A stretch of DNA of 64,000 nucleotides, from the NCBI RefSeq assembly GCF_007655135.1, contig NC_045132.1, forward strand, positions 5,580,001 through 5,644,000, read 5' to 3'. The position numbers and the translations under genes are program-made. This document shows positions 36,988 to 49,072 of the stretch, piece after piece; within the stretch, counting starts at the first letter, position 1; each line of letters opens with the position of its first letter. The DNA is from Punica granatum (taxonomy: Eukaryota; Streptophyta; Magnoliopsida; Myrtales; Lythraceae). The notes below the pieces were generated by a model. It was given only the letters and a program-made list of their open reading frames with translations, was not told where the DNA came from and made no database searches.

Positions 36988-38072
36988 CCGGCGCCGCCAC
37001 GTGTTACCCATTGAGAGACGGAAGGAACCCGCCCAATTAATAGATGCCGTCAGGAGTCGCGTAGCCGGCATTGACCTTTTTCTTTCTTTCTTTTCCTCAA
37101 GGAGGTAAGTGGACCTTTTATTAATCCACAGCGGACACAACATAAAAAATACCCCATCAAAAATTAAAAGAGCTTAAACAAACGGTTTATTGCTAGACAA
37201 ACTATAAAAGATAGTAGGAGAAATATAAGAGAAAAACGGATACAACTGTAGTTTGCTATTTTGAAGCTGTAGGTAGCATTTATATTTTTCTAATTTGATA
37301 AAGAGTCACGGTGACACATTTGATAATTTATAGTTTAAATGTTTAGTATTTCGAATACTAAAATGTTGAATACTCAAACTGAAAGTATCATGTGTTATTG
37401 TAATCGTAACCTCTTGTCATGTTAGACGGACCGATTAATTAACTTTTATTGAACGCGTAGTCTATAGGCAAAATTTGTATATTTCAGAATTACTAATAAA
37501 TATTTCTCCCAAAAATTATTAATAAGTAATTTTAAATTAATAATTTAATATTAAGTAAAAGGAAATATTATATTGATTATTGATCTTGTGTAGATTATCT
37601 ACTAGTGTTGATATTTTTGAAAATAGATTAATAACTAAAATTTGTTTGAAAGTTAATTAATCAATAAATTTGATTTGGAAATAAAAATTATGATATGTGC
37701 GATTAGTTTAGAGGCAAGAGAGAGGGACGGAGAGAAATAGGGAGAGGAGAGAAACAACAGAGGAGTTATTGTTATTAATTGGAAATGTGTTACTAAGGGT
37801 ATTTTGGCAAGTTAATATTACATTGTAACACCACTTCACCTTTCTCTAATATAGTAATAATAGATTAGTTAAGTTAATGAAGAGTAGTGGTATAAAAAAT
37901 TTTCTATCATTTTAATCCCTAAAGATTCATCGACTAATAGATTACTCTTTGAATGAACATTTAGGGCTTGTTTTAGTGGCAAAAATCATTCGAGGACTAA
38001 AGTATTGATGGAAGATGAATCTTTTGAGGAACAAATTGATAATTAACTCGTCAAATGGTTTTAAAAAAAGAC

Positions 38073-38606
38073 AATTTTATAATGGAACGTCAAATTATGT
38101 TCCATGAGGAATACTAGTTTTTTGTAGTCCTTCTAATATTAAAAGCAACATTTTTGCCCATAGATCTTTCAATGGCATCACAAATCCATCGGGCCACATG
38201 TAAAGTACAATAAAATTGGATGGTCGCTTATGTGTCGAAGGCGTGTCCTTGATGTGTGCTGACGTGTGCATAAATTAAAACCCGTTTACATATCGATGAC
38301 GTGTCGCTGGCATGTCCACCTTATATTAGACTGAATTTCTTTAAAAATCGATTTTACGGTCTGGTTCGGTGACTTGGTGATGATGGGTGACGTGGCAGAA
38401 TATGATTGGTACATGTGGAGGGAAAATTCGGGAACAATGGTATAGTATTGTAGACGAAAATTGTGAAAAAAAAAATGAAGGATTACAAATATAAGGGACA
38501 AAATATATAAATAATGGACTGATGAAATTAAAAGTTTGTGGGATCTAGTGGTTGAAATTAATGTTTCATCATGAAACACAAGTTGGGATTCAATTGTAGA
38601 ATCTAT
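38073..38606 (+). mobile_element. MITE, left member of an inverted pair
   Basis: About 535 bp, inverted relative to 38846-39372 and roughly 85 percent similar by eye. Each member has its own short inverted ends (AAATTCTACAATGGAAC-like). Interior landmarks are GGCCACATGTAAA, GTCGCTTATGTG, GACGTGTC and ATGATGGGTGACGTGGC. It lies in the segment found only in unit 1. Confidence 0.65.
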
Positions 38607-38845
38607 TTTTAAATAAATGCATTTTCTACTATTGTTAGCTTCACATCAACTTCTACATAGGATTTCCATTACAATGTGGATTAGCAGTTGAAGTTTGGAC
38701 TATTGTTCTAAACAAAATGACTATTGAGGAATCAACTTGGTGGTGAAAATTTGCCAGGGACCAAATTGTTAGTCAATGAATTTTTCGAGGATCAAAATTA
38801 CAGTTAACTCAAAATAGAGTTGGGCACAGGTCATTTTGTTATGAG

Positions 38846-39372
38846 TAAATTCTACAATGGAACTCTAACTTGTGTTCCATGATGGAACATTAATTTTAGC
38901 CATTAGATCTCATCAACTTTTAATTTCATCCTTCCATTAGTTACATATTTTGCCTCCAGTATTTTTAGTCCTTCATATTTTCATTTCATAATTTTCGCCT
39001 ATAATATTATATCACTATTACTGAATCTTCCCGCCACATGTACCAATCACATTTCGTCACTTCACCCATCATCGCCACGTCACCATACCAAACAAAAAAA
39101 ATCAATTTTAAAAGAAAATTGATCTAATATAATCACCACACATTAGCGACATGTCATCGACATGTAGGCGGATTTTAATTTATGGATACATCAACGACAT
39201 GCCATCAACACATAAGCGACCCTTCAATTTTATTGTATTTTACATGTGGCCCAATGGATTTGTGACTCTATTAAAAGATTATGAGCCAAAATGTTGTCTT
39301 TAATATTAAAAGAACTAGAAAAAAACTAGTGTTCTACCATAACATATAATTTGACGTTTCATTGTAGAATTT
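38846..39372 (-). mobile_element. MITE, right member of an inverted pair
   Basis: Complementary to 38073-38606 across a 240-base spacer. Ends are TAAATTCTACAATGGAAC (left) and the complement of AAATTCTACAATGAAAC (right). As a pair the two copies form a 1.3-kb inverted repeat that could fold into a long hairpin if transcribed. Confidence 0.65.
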
Positions 39373-39592
39373 GCCTTTGTTGCGAGGGTGTTGTTGGGAA
39401 ACAATATAGAGGAACATTAACTATCCCATTGAGTTAATATATATAAAAACTTATATCGTAAGAGGATTTTGTGAGAATCCATAACAGATTATTAAGTTGG
39501 CTCCTGCATGAGGGGCCTTCAATTCCTCCAAGAGGATCTTCTAAATAGGTTGTTTGGGCATTTCTTTTGCTTGTGAGTAATTGACTCTTTTA

Positions 39593-39905
39593 GTGTGTTT
39601 GGTTTTTAGAGTTTATTTAAGTTGAGTTTTGATTTTAATTGGTTTGTGATGATTGTAATGTTGAATTATGAGAAAAAGTGTGAAAAAGTAATAAATAGTT
39701 GAAAAAAAGTAATGATTGTATGGTTGAATGGTGAAAAAAGTAATGAATAGTTGAGATAATTTATTATTAAAAATTAAATTGAATGGTTAAAACAATTGAA
39801 GAAAAATGAAAAAGTAGTAATTGTGTGGTTGACTTTTGTTGTGTAGTGAATAAAGTTAAAGTTAGAGTTAAAATTTTAAAATCGAATTGGGAAATCAAAC
39901 GGGCC
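39593..39905. mobile_element. MITE of the 'TTTGGTTTTAGAGTTAAA' family
   Basis: Left end GTGTGTTTGGTTTTTAGAGTT, right end the complement of GGCCCGTTTGATTTCC, with an A/T-rich interior repeating 'AAAAAGTAAT'. Flanked on both sides by TTTTA. Present only in unit 1 of the duplication. Confidence 0.65.
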
Positions 39906-41237
39906 TTTTATGTCTCTCGATTAAGTATTTTCTACCTTGATTCTATTTTTTTCATAAATATTCTACCGTAATTATTGAAATATTGTATTAATTTATTCCT
40001 TATTTCTTTCAATTGCATGCGACCTAATTGACCTTTCCTTCTCCCTCATCGTCTCCAAATTTAATTCTATTTCAATACCTCATGCGAGATGGGATATGAA
40101 TCCTCCTAGCAATAAAACTTTAATATAAAATAATGATAAAGATCAAGATAATAAATTGATTCATTTAGATTTAAAATTTTCTTTTAAAACGTTAAAATTT
40201 ACTTCTTCCAAAGAAATTTATGGAGATTTATTCGTTTTATATATCATTTTGAAAATATAATAAAAGGAATAAAAAAAATGATTGAATGAGAACCATAGTT
40301 AAAAATTAAGCCTCTAACATGATGTTTATAGAAGCCCGAATTCTTGGGATTTAATCCTTCGAGGAATTTAAATTCAATTTAAGAGTTCGAAGTACAATAG
40401 ACAAGCATGTTGTCTACGATATAAGTTTTCATATATATTAACTCCATAGGATAGTTAATCTATAATGGATTCTCACAAGATCATATTCAATATCTTGATC
40501 ACATAATCCATGTTTTTACTATTTACTATGTATGTTCTAGGCATTGCGCAGGTATCTGAAAGAGTCAACAATAGTTAATTCATTTGACACTTATGGAAAA
40601 CCTTTTAATTCATTTTCTTGTCACAATTTTTTAATCTATTGAGAAAATTACTTTCTTAAAATTATTTTTAATGTTTATTCATAAATTAGTTTAAGACTTG
40701 CTTCTTTTGAATTCACTTCATTTCATCTATCAAATTTTCGACCTATTTGTCATGTTATATTTATAATATTATTCAATTAAATAAAGTTCGCCATTATTCT
40801 CTTATTCAGTAACAAAAGATTCTTTCTATAATATAAGTATTACTAATCATATATATGTATATATATAAATATATATATTACCAATTGTTTTTTTTCCTAA
40901 ACGGAGCTTGGATACTTCATTTTATTGGTCCAACAAAGCTAATCATAAATCATCTTAATCGATAATATTCATATTAATACCCCTTAGCTAAGCTATTACG
41001 CACTCTTTTAAAGTTGGTTGCTTCTAGACAAACCTTTTGCTTATCTCTGCACCCTTATATCCTTCATCACTAAGCCGCATTTAGGAGTCTTACATGGTGA
41101 TTCAGGCTATTTCACTCTCGATGATAGAGCTTGTCCCTTATTGTCTTGCTGGCTAGATTTTAAATTTTTCAAAAAAAAAAATTTAATGTGTATTCCTAAG
41201 TTGAGAATTTTTTATTCATTTTCTAGCATAATAATTA

Positions 41238-42721
41238 GGTGAAATAACACCATAGATCTTTATGTTCGCAATGTTTCTTAGAGTTATCACATACTCCATA
41301 AATCGCGTGGCACACCCTAACCTTCAGGGTTAGATTTCAAATGTATCCTGCCGTGAAAATTCCATAATTTGTTTATGGTTAATCCGACATGGCAGTTACT
41401 GTTATTGATGGTGCTTACATGGATTAAATTGCGGGACCCACTTAAGACATCATGTACGATTCCCACCTCTACCTTATGTTTCTCTTTGATTTTCCACACA
41501 AATATATATCTCTCCCTTTTTTCTTTTTCTTTTTTCCTGATGCCACTTCCTTCGTCCTCAAGATCAAGTAAAATTAGGGTTGAACAGCCTCCTCCCTCTG
41601 ATGCCGTTTACTTGGCATCTTCAACGTCTAGTAACTTTCAAGAAGACCGACAGGTATGAGCTTCGTTACACTTCTCCTTATGCAGAGACAAGATTGCTAA
41701 GCTTCCTTACCCTTCTCCTTACGTAGTTATCTTAAATTGATGAGAAGTTTGTCCTTACTGCTGCTACATTTTCTTTTGATTCGAGAGAAGACATTAACAT
41801 TGGAAAGTGAGGCAATTAACATAGGGACAGGGAGAGGTCAATTCGAAATTGCAGAAGTTTCTAGATCACGTTCCGCTTCCACTACATTTGGAGCTTATAA
41901 GGAGTGTTATCATAAAGTTCGAGCTGCAATGTTGACATCTTAGAGTGATAAAAATCCAAAAAGAAGGTTTTTATGTTGTAAGTTTTGGCAGTACGATTAT
42001 GAGTTGGTTTATGGCTTCAATTATCATTTTGATTTATTAAGCACAATGTCATGATGATAAATGTTGATAATGCGGAATAACGATTGTCAATTTTTCGAAT
42101 GGTTTGATCCCGATCACTCGAAGCACTCAAAAGACATTACTAGATCATTCATGAAAGACAAGCAAAGTCTTGTGGCAAAGTTACAGATGATAAAGGACAA
42201 GATGACCTCTTTACTGGGAAGCTGTCAACATCAGAAGCAAAAGTAGCAGCATTGGAAATGATCAATACCAACTTGGAGAAGGAAATAAATGACTTGAGGC
42301 TGCGACTGCAAAGTACAGAAGGAAGAACGAAGACATGCTCGATGAAAGTCTCTGTTTTCATATTGATCATATGTTTGGCTTTGTTGAAGTGGTTAAGAGG
42401 GGGAATTGAAAAGAAACTGTATTTGCCCCAAATAGGGAGTGCTTTTAGTTGGGTTTAAGTATCAGTTATGGTAATCAGTGACTTGAGTAACTGTTTGGTA
42501 AGAGTTACAAGCATATTTAATGAAATGTGGTTAGTGCTTGTTATTTAGCAACTTTTGTTTCTACAAGCAATGCGTGATATTAAAAAAGAAAGTTTGATAT
42601 AGATAAGAGTACTTAAAGAATTAAAAGCCAAAATGTAACACTTATATTAATTCGAAGTTGTAGGACTTACAAGTACTATCATCAACATGTATCCCGTAGT
42701 ACTAACAAGTAGCATCACCAA
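41238..42721 (+). mobile_element. Truncated left end of a MULE (copy in unit 1)
   Basis: Collinear with 47589-49063. Starts with the same terminal repeat (GTGAAATAACACCATAGATC) after the same flank TAATAATTA. It is cut at 42721, where the second satellite array begins, so the transposase and right terminal repeat are missing. It is an internal truncation product of the tandem duplication. Confidence 0.85.
41540..42458 (+). pseudogene. GRF zinc finger / membrane-anchor gene relic, copy 1
   Basis: Exon-like pieces in order. MPLPSSSRSSKIRVEQPPPS at 41540. A zinc-finger first half near 41897-41985 reads ECYHKVRAAMLTS*SDKNP, then RRFLCCKF, with a TAG where Trp is expected. The second half near 42070-42115 reads NNDCQFFEWFDPDHSK, the CxFFxW.D signature of GRF fingers. 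Then follow a coiled-coil piece and a C-terminal hydrophobic helix VSVFILIICLALLKWL near 42346-42393. The nonsense codon and frame changes make it a pseudogene. Same architecture as the intact gene at 56797-57162. Confidence 0.7.
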
Positions 42722-42726
42722 TTACA

Positions 42727-43316
42727 GCAAAACAATTTACTTGGGATTTCGTACAAGAAATCATTAAGCACGAAATAATATTCTTTTTGTGCAAAATAAT
42801 TTTGTACTTCTTACTTGGGATCTTGTACAAGAGAAATAATTCATTTGGAATGAATGTTCTTGTGCAAAACAGTTTCGTACTTCTCACTTGGGATCTCGTA
42901 CAAGAAAAATCATTCAGTAAGAAACAATGTTCTTCTTGTGCAAAACAATCTCGTACTTCTTACTTGGGATCTCATACAAGAGAAATCATTCAATACGAAA
43001 CAATGTTCTTCTTGTGGACAACATTCTCATACTTCTTACTTGGGATCTCGTCTAAGAAAAATCCTTCAGCACGAAATTTTTTTTATGCAAAATAATTTTA
43101 TACTTGTTACTGGAGAAATCTTTCAATACGATACAATATTCTTCTTCTACAAAATAATTTCGTACATCTTACTTGGAATCTCGTACAAGAGAAATTCTTT
43201 AGTATGAAACAATATTCTTTATCCGCAAAATAATTTCGTACATCTTACTTGAAATCTCATACAAGAGAAATTCTTTAGTATGAAACAATATTTTTCTTGT
43301 GCAAAATACTTGGGAT
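42727..43316 (+). repeat. 76-bp satellite array, second block, about 8 units
   Basis: Duplicated tail of the 32984-34735 array, with the same unit. Starts abruptly at the duplication junction, directly after MULE sequence. Confidence 0.88.
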
Positions 43317-44227
43317 CTCATGGAAAGTCATGGTGGTGGGTTATGTGAACAGGCCAACCTCAAAGATAGTCAACTGTTTATGTGTCTAGCCGTCGACTGT
43401 CTTCGAAGTCAATACCTTGCGATTCTTTGTCGTAAGTTATGTTGGTATTTCACCGTGTAATGGTTATTGCTGTAATTTTTTTCCAATTTTAAAATTAAAA
43501 AATATTAATATTAACCTATTATAAAAGGGGCAAACCCTAGAATCAGGAAAAAAAAAAAAAAGGGGTGGGGGTTGTAGGATGAAGAAGGGAGAAAGGGACG
43601 GTATGGCAATCGCAGCAGCCAAGTAGCTACCTCTCTCTCCTTCTCCAGTCGGTGCCGCCTTGAGTTCCGGCAGTCTCATCCCTGTCTCGACGTTCTCCTC
43701 TGGGGGCTGACGAGCCTCTTCCCCAGCATCGAAGCAACGGTGGCACACCTCTGTCCGAACCCTAAAAGCTAAGTCTTAATCTCTCCCCTCCTTTATGTTC
43801 CAATTTATGTTTGATTCCATCTTTCTAAGTTTCGTCCCTGTCTATCTTCCTTGCAACGCCGCTGAGTACGGCTCCACCATGCTACTTCAGGCATTTTTAT
43901 CAAACACATTGGGCTCCAATATAAACTATATGCATAGCAAGAAATATACAGCTAACCAAATATGTTGCAAATTAACTCCACAAGCTCCTCAAACCACGAC
44001 TAATGTGTTTGACAAACATAAATGAATTGAAGAATTCAAATTAGCATAATCTCGAAAAGTATTCGTCAATCTGGGTCTCAGATTTCTCAGTTCAAGCATT
44101 AACTCCACGAAGGAATCGCCACCAATCAACATTATCGAGCTTTTAATGACAGAAACAGCAGTACATGAAATCAATAGAGCAATGCAACGCATCACCACAA
44201 ACAAAATATAATTAAGGTATGCGGTGA

Positions 44228-44400
44228 CGAAGCAAATACCGGCCGATCAATCTCAGGAAGTGAGAGCCACTGGTCGAAGATCTTGTCGACGAAGCCAGCG
44301 CTCGACTCCAGGGCGAAGGAGGACACATGCTCGAGCTGGAACAGGTCAGTATCTAGAGAGACGAGAGACGGGAGAAGAGGGAGGCCAATTCGAGTTGTTG
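44228..44400 (-). pseudogene. PP2A B''-type regulatory subunit exon fragment, copy 2 (open)
   Basis: Minus strand reads [19 protein letters not shown], a short stretch, then [16 protein letters not shown], open throughout. Family match as for copy 1: LLQLP..SPLALKS and the EQWLSLPET.R block of plant B'' subunits. Compared with copy 1 it keeps the Trp codon and about 40 additional bases upstream (reading PLLPSLV). It lacks the EF-hand region, so it cannot make a B'' subunit. The frame extends upstream (44452) without recognisable B'' sequence and may be leader. Confidence 0.5.
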
Positions 44401-44639
44401 CTCTTGAATCTCCTACTGCCAGGGAAGAGATCGCCACGCCAAAAGAAGGCAAGGCAAACTTATGCTTCTCCCCAAAGATGGTCGGAGCAGTCGAATTTGT
44501 CAGAGAAGAGGGAGTCGGACGAGGATTTCAACTGTGCTTCTTTCAGCAGTTTGTCAACTTTCTTTAGTATTTTGTTCCTTCAGTATTTTGTCGTAATGTT
44601 TGGGGGGTTTGTTTAAAAATAATAATAAAAAAGACGGAG

Positions 44640-46206
44640 GGACCGACAACCTATTAAGCCGGTCTTGATTGTCAGCCGTTGGGTTTAGTTTGGATCTCAT
44701 TCATGCGATCCAACGGGAAAAGACCCATCGGGACCCACCGACTGAATAATGAGTGCCCGGTTCCAAGAATTTCCCCTCACGATAGCTTCCACTCAACAGG
44801 GAGGGGCCCCACTCGCCTTCCTTCCTTCCTTCTCCTTTGACCCACCAACCCAAACAACCCCCCCGGGGGCCACGTGTTACCCATTGAGAGACGGAAGGAA
44901 CCCGCTCAATTAATAGATGCCGTCAGTAGTTGTGTAGGCATTTACCTGCTCTTTTTTTTATTAATTGACAGCGGATACAAGAAAAAAATATCCCATTGAA
45001 AATTATAAGAGCTTAAATACACAGTTTATCGGTGGACAAACTATAAAAGATAGTAGGAGAAACATCAGAAAAAAACGAATACAATTACAGTTTGCTATTT
45101 TGAAATCATAGTCAGCATTTACATTTTTATAATTTGATAAAGAGTCATGGTGACACATTTGATAATTTATAGTTCAAATGTTTAGTATTTCGAATACTAA
45201 AATGTTGAATACTCAAACTGAAAGTATCATGTGTTATTGTAATCGTAACCTCTTGTCATGACCGATTAATTAACTTTTATTGAACGCGTAGTCTACGAGA
45301 AAAATTTGTATATTTCATAATTACTAATAAATATTTCTCCCAAAAATTATTAATAAGTAATTTTAAATTAATAATTTAATATTAAGTAAAAGGAAATATT
45401 ATATTGATTATTGATCTTGTGTAGATTATCTACTAGTGTTGATATTTTTGAAAATAGATTAATAACTAAAATTTGTTTGAAAGTTAATTAATCAATAAAT
45501 TTGATTTGGAAATAAAAATTATGATATGTGCGATTAGTTTAGAGGCAAGAGAGAGGGACGGAGAGAAATAGGGAGAGGAGAGAAACAACAGAGGAGTTAT
45601 TGTTATTAATTGGAAATGAGTTACTAAGGGTATTTTGGAAAGTTAATATTACATTGTAACACCACTTCATCTTTCTCTAATATGGTAATAATAGATTAGT
45701 TAAGTTAATGAAGAGTAGTGGTATAAAAAATTTTCTAATTGAAAATTTTCTTTTTAAAGGTTAAAATTTACTTTTGCCAAAGAAATTTATAGAGATTTTT
45801 TTTTTCGTTTTATATATCATTTTGAAAATATAATAAAAGGAATAAAAAAAATGATTTAATGAGAACCATAATTAAAAATTAAGCCTCTAACATGATGTTT
45901 CTAAAAGCCCGAATTCTTGGGATTTAATCCTTTAAGGAATTTAAATTCAATTTAAGAGTTCGAAATACAGTAGACAAGCATGTTGCCTACGATATAAGTT
46001 TTCATATATATTAACTCCACAGGATAGTTAATCCCTAATGGATTCTCACAAGATCATATTCAATATCTTGATCACATAATCCATGTTTTTACTATTTACT
46101 AGGTATGTTCTAGGCATTGCGCAGGTATCTGAAAAAGTCAACAATATTTAATTCATTTGACACTTATGGAAAACCTTTTAATTCATTTTCTTGTCACAAT
46201 TTTTTA
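44640..46206. other. AT-rich part of unit 2, no gene
   Basis: Counterpart of 36030-37905 and 40171-40633. Contains a promoter-like CG-containing patch at 44640-44930 and then AT-rich sequence with (A/T)-only stretches. No coding sequence recognised. Confidence 0.4.
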
Positions 46207-46964
46207 GGATAAATTGCACTGGTGGTCCAAAATGTTTTACAAATGTTTCATTATGGTCAAAAAAGTTTTTTTCGCTACATGATGGTACAAAATGGTTCAA
46301 AGTTGTTTAATGATGGTACAAACCTTCAACTCGAGCTTGACGCCGTCAAGCCGATGCTCACATGGCTACTACGTGTCACCTCCTTACTGACGTTGCCGAA
46401 AATTTTTAAATAATTCTAAAAATTTAAAAATTTAAAAACTTTTAAAAATAATTCTAAAATATTTTTAAAAATAATTTTAAACTTTTAATTTAAATTTTAA
46501 AATAATTTTTATTATTTTAAATTTTAAATTTAAAATATTTTTATTATTTTAAATTAAAAATAATTTTTATTATTTTAAATTAAAAAAAATTTAATATTAA
46601 ATTTAAAAAATTTAAAAAATTTAAAAAATTTAAAAAATTTAAAAAATTTTAAAATTTTAATTATTATTATTTTTCTAAATTTTTACTCTTTTTTTGTTTT
46701 TTGTTTTTATTTTTTGTATTTTTTGGACTTTTTTAAATTTTATTTTCTCTTAAATGACGTGGCGCACTATGATTGATTCCACGTAACAAAAGTGACACAT
46801 AGAACGTGCTGCGTCAGCAAATGTTAACGGCGTTAGGGCCAATTGACGGTTTGTACCATCATGAAACAGTTTTGAAACATTTTGTACCATCATGTAGAGA
46901 AAAAAACTTTTTGGACCATAATGAAACATTTGTAAAATATTTTGGAGCACCAGTGCAATTTACC
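46207..46964. mobile_element. Mutator-type MITE with paralogous empty site
   Basis: A 758-bp element with terminal repeats GGATAAATTGCACTGG and CCAGTGCAATTTACC. The arms contain ATGGTACAAA, GACGCCGTCAA and complements, as in the MITE at 14615-15037. Flanks ACAATTTTTTA and ACAACTTTTTA look like a duplicated target. Unit 1 at 40623-40635 is continuous across this point. The centre (46390-46740) is almost pure A/T with repeated TTTAAAAAA. Confidence 0.85.
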
Positions 46965-47884
46965 ACAACTTTTTAATCTATTGAGAAAATTACATTCTTA
47001 AAATTATTTTTAATGTTTATTCATAAATTAGTTTAAGGCTTGCTTCTTTTGAATTCACTTCATTTCATCTATCAAATTTTCATCTGTCAAATTTTCGATG
47101 TATTTGTCATATTATATTTATGATATTATTCAATTAAATAAAGTTCGCCATTATTCTCCTTTTCAGTAACAAAAGATTCTTTCTATAATATAAGTATTAC
47201 TAATCATATATGTATATATATATATATATTACCAATTGTTTTTTTTCCCTAAACGAAGCTTGGATACTTCATTTTATTGGTCCAACAAAGCTAATCATAA
47301 ATCATCTTAATCGATAAATTTCATATTAATACCCCTTAGCTAAGCTATTAGGCACGCTTTCAAAGTTGGTTGCTTCTAGACAAACCTTTTGCTTATCTCT
47401 GCACCCTTATATCCTTCATCACTCAGCTGCATTTAGGAGTCTTACATGGTGATTCAGGCTATTTCACTCTCGACCATGGAGCTTGTCCCTTATTGTCTTG
47501 CTAGCTAGATTTTAAATTTTTCAAAAGAAATATTTAATGTTTATTCCTAAGTTGAGAATTTTTTATTCATTTTCTAGCATAATAATTAGGGAAAATAACA
47601 CCATAAATCTTAATGTTTGCAATGTTTCTCAGAATTACCCCATAGTCCATAAATCGCGCGACACATCCCAACATTCAGGGTCAGGTTTCAAATGTATCCT
47701 GCCGTGAAAATTCCATAATTTGTTTATGGTTAATCCGACATTTACTGTTATTGATGGTGCTTACATGGATTAAATTGCGGGACCCACTTAAAATATCATG
47801 TACGATTCCCACCTCTGCCTTTTGTTTCTCTTCGATTTTCCACAGAAATATATATCTCGCCCTTTTTCCTTTTCTTTTTCTTTT

Positions 47885-48802
47885 GATGCCACTTCCTTCG
47901 TCCTCAAGATCAAGTAAAATTAGGGTTGAACAGCCTCCTCCCTCTGATGTTGTTTACTTGGCATCTTCGACGTCTAGTAACCTTCAAGAGGACCGAAAGG
48001 TATGAGCTTCATTGCCCTTCTCCTTATGCAGAGACAAGATTACTAAGCTTCCTTACCCTTCTCCTTACGTAGCTATCTTAAATTGATGAGAAGTTTGCCC
48101 TTATTGCTGCTACATTTTCTTTTGATTTGAGAGAAGACAATAATATTGGAAAGTGAGGCAATTAACATAGGGACAGGGAGTGGTCAATTCGAAATGGCAG
48201 AAGTTTCTAGATCACGTTTTGCTTCCACTACATTTGGAGCTTATAAGGAGTGTTATTAGAAAGTTCAAGCTGCAATATTGACATCTTAGAGTGATAAAAA
48301 TCCAAATATAAGGTTTTTATGTTGTAAGTTTTGGCAGTACGATTATGAGTTGGTTTATGGCTTCGATTATCATTTTGATTTATTAAGCACAATGTTGTGA
48401 TGATAAATGTTGATAATGCAGAATAACGATTGTCAATTTTTTGAATGGTTTGATCCTGAGCACTCGAAGCACTTAAAAGACATTATTAGATCATTCTCGA
48501 AAGACAAGGAAAGTCTTGCGGCAAAGTTACATATGATAAAGGACAAGATGACCTCCTTGCTAGGAAGCTGTCAACATCAGAAGCAAAAGTCGCAGCATTG
48601 GAAATAATCAATACCAACTTGGAGAAGGAAATAAATGACTTGAGGCTGTGATTGCAAAGTACATAACGAAAAAACGAAGACATTCTCGATGAAAGTCTCT
48701 GTTTTCATATTGATCATATGTTTGGCTTTGTTGAAGTGGTTTCGGGGAGGAACTGAAAAGAAATTGTACTTGCCCCAAATAGGGAGTGCTTTTAGTTAGG
48801 TT
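47885..48802 (+). pseudogene. GRF zinc finger / membrane-anchor gene relic, copy 2
   Basis: Same order as copy 1. MPLPSSSRSSKIRVEQPPPS at 47885. The finger first half near 48250-48330 has two nonsense codons (ECY*KVQAAILTS*SDKNP). The second half at 48419 reads NNDCQFFEWFDPEHSK. It ends in a coiled coil and the hydrophobic helix around 48700-48740. Decay is greater than in copy 1 in the finger. It lies convergent to the MURA pieces of the same element. Confidence 0.7.
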
Positions 48803-49072
48803 TAAGGGTCAGTTATGGTAATTAGTGACTTGAGTAAATATTTGGTATGAGTTACAAGCATATTTAATGTGGTTAGTGCTTGTTATTTAGCAACTTTTGT
48901 TTCTGCAAGCAATGTGTGATATTGAAAAAGAAAGTTTGATATAGATAAGAGTACTTAAAGAATTAAAAGCCAAAATGTAACACTTATATTAATTCAAAGT
49001 TGTAGGACTTACAAGTACTATCATCACCATGTATCTCGTTGTACTAACAAGTAGCATCACCAAAATCACTAA

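Larger units (their letters stand above)
34184..42721. repeat. Tandem segmental duplication, unit 1
   Basis: Collinear with unit 2 (42727-49063), by eye about 93-95 percent identical where aligned. Order: satellite end, a genic-looking block with a PP2A fragment, a long AT-rich block, then the left 1.5 kb of a MULE with a GRF gene relic. Unit 1 has two segments absent from unit 2: 36278-36987 and about 37906-40170. It lacks the MITE present in unit 2 at 46207-46964. Confidence 0.9.
42727..49063. repeat. Tandem segmental duplication, unit 2
   Basis: Copy of 34184-42721. The left junction lies within the satellite (GCAAAACAATTTACTTGGG at both 34184 and 42727). The right boundary, after AGCATCACCA, lies inside the MULE. 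Relative to unit 1 it lacks 36278-36987 and about 37906-40170 and has gained a 758-bp MITE. Confidence 0.9.

Noticed and set aside
36710..37000. Possible retrotransposon ORF next to an LTR-like stretch
   Set aside because: No gag, protease, integrase or reverse transcriptase motif; described only as part of a unit-1-specific segment.
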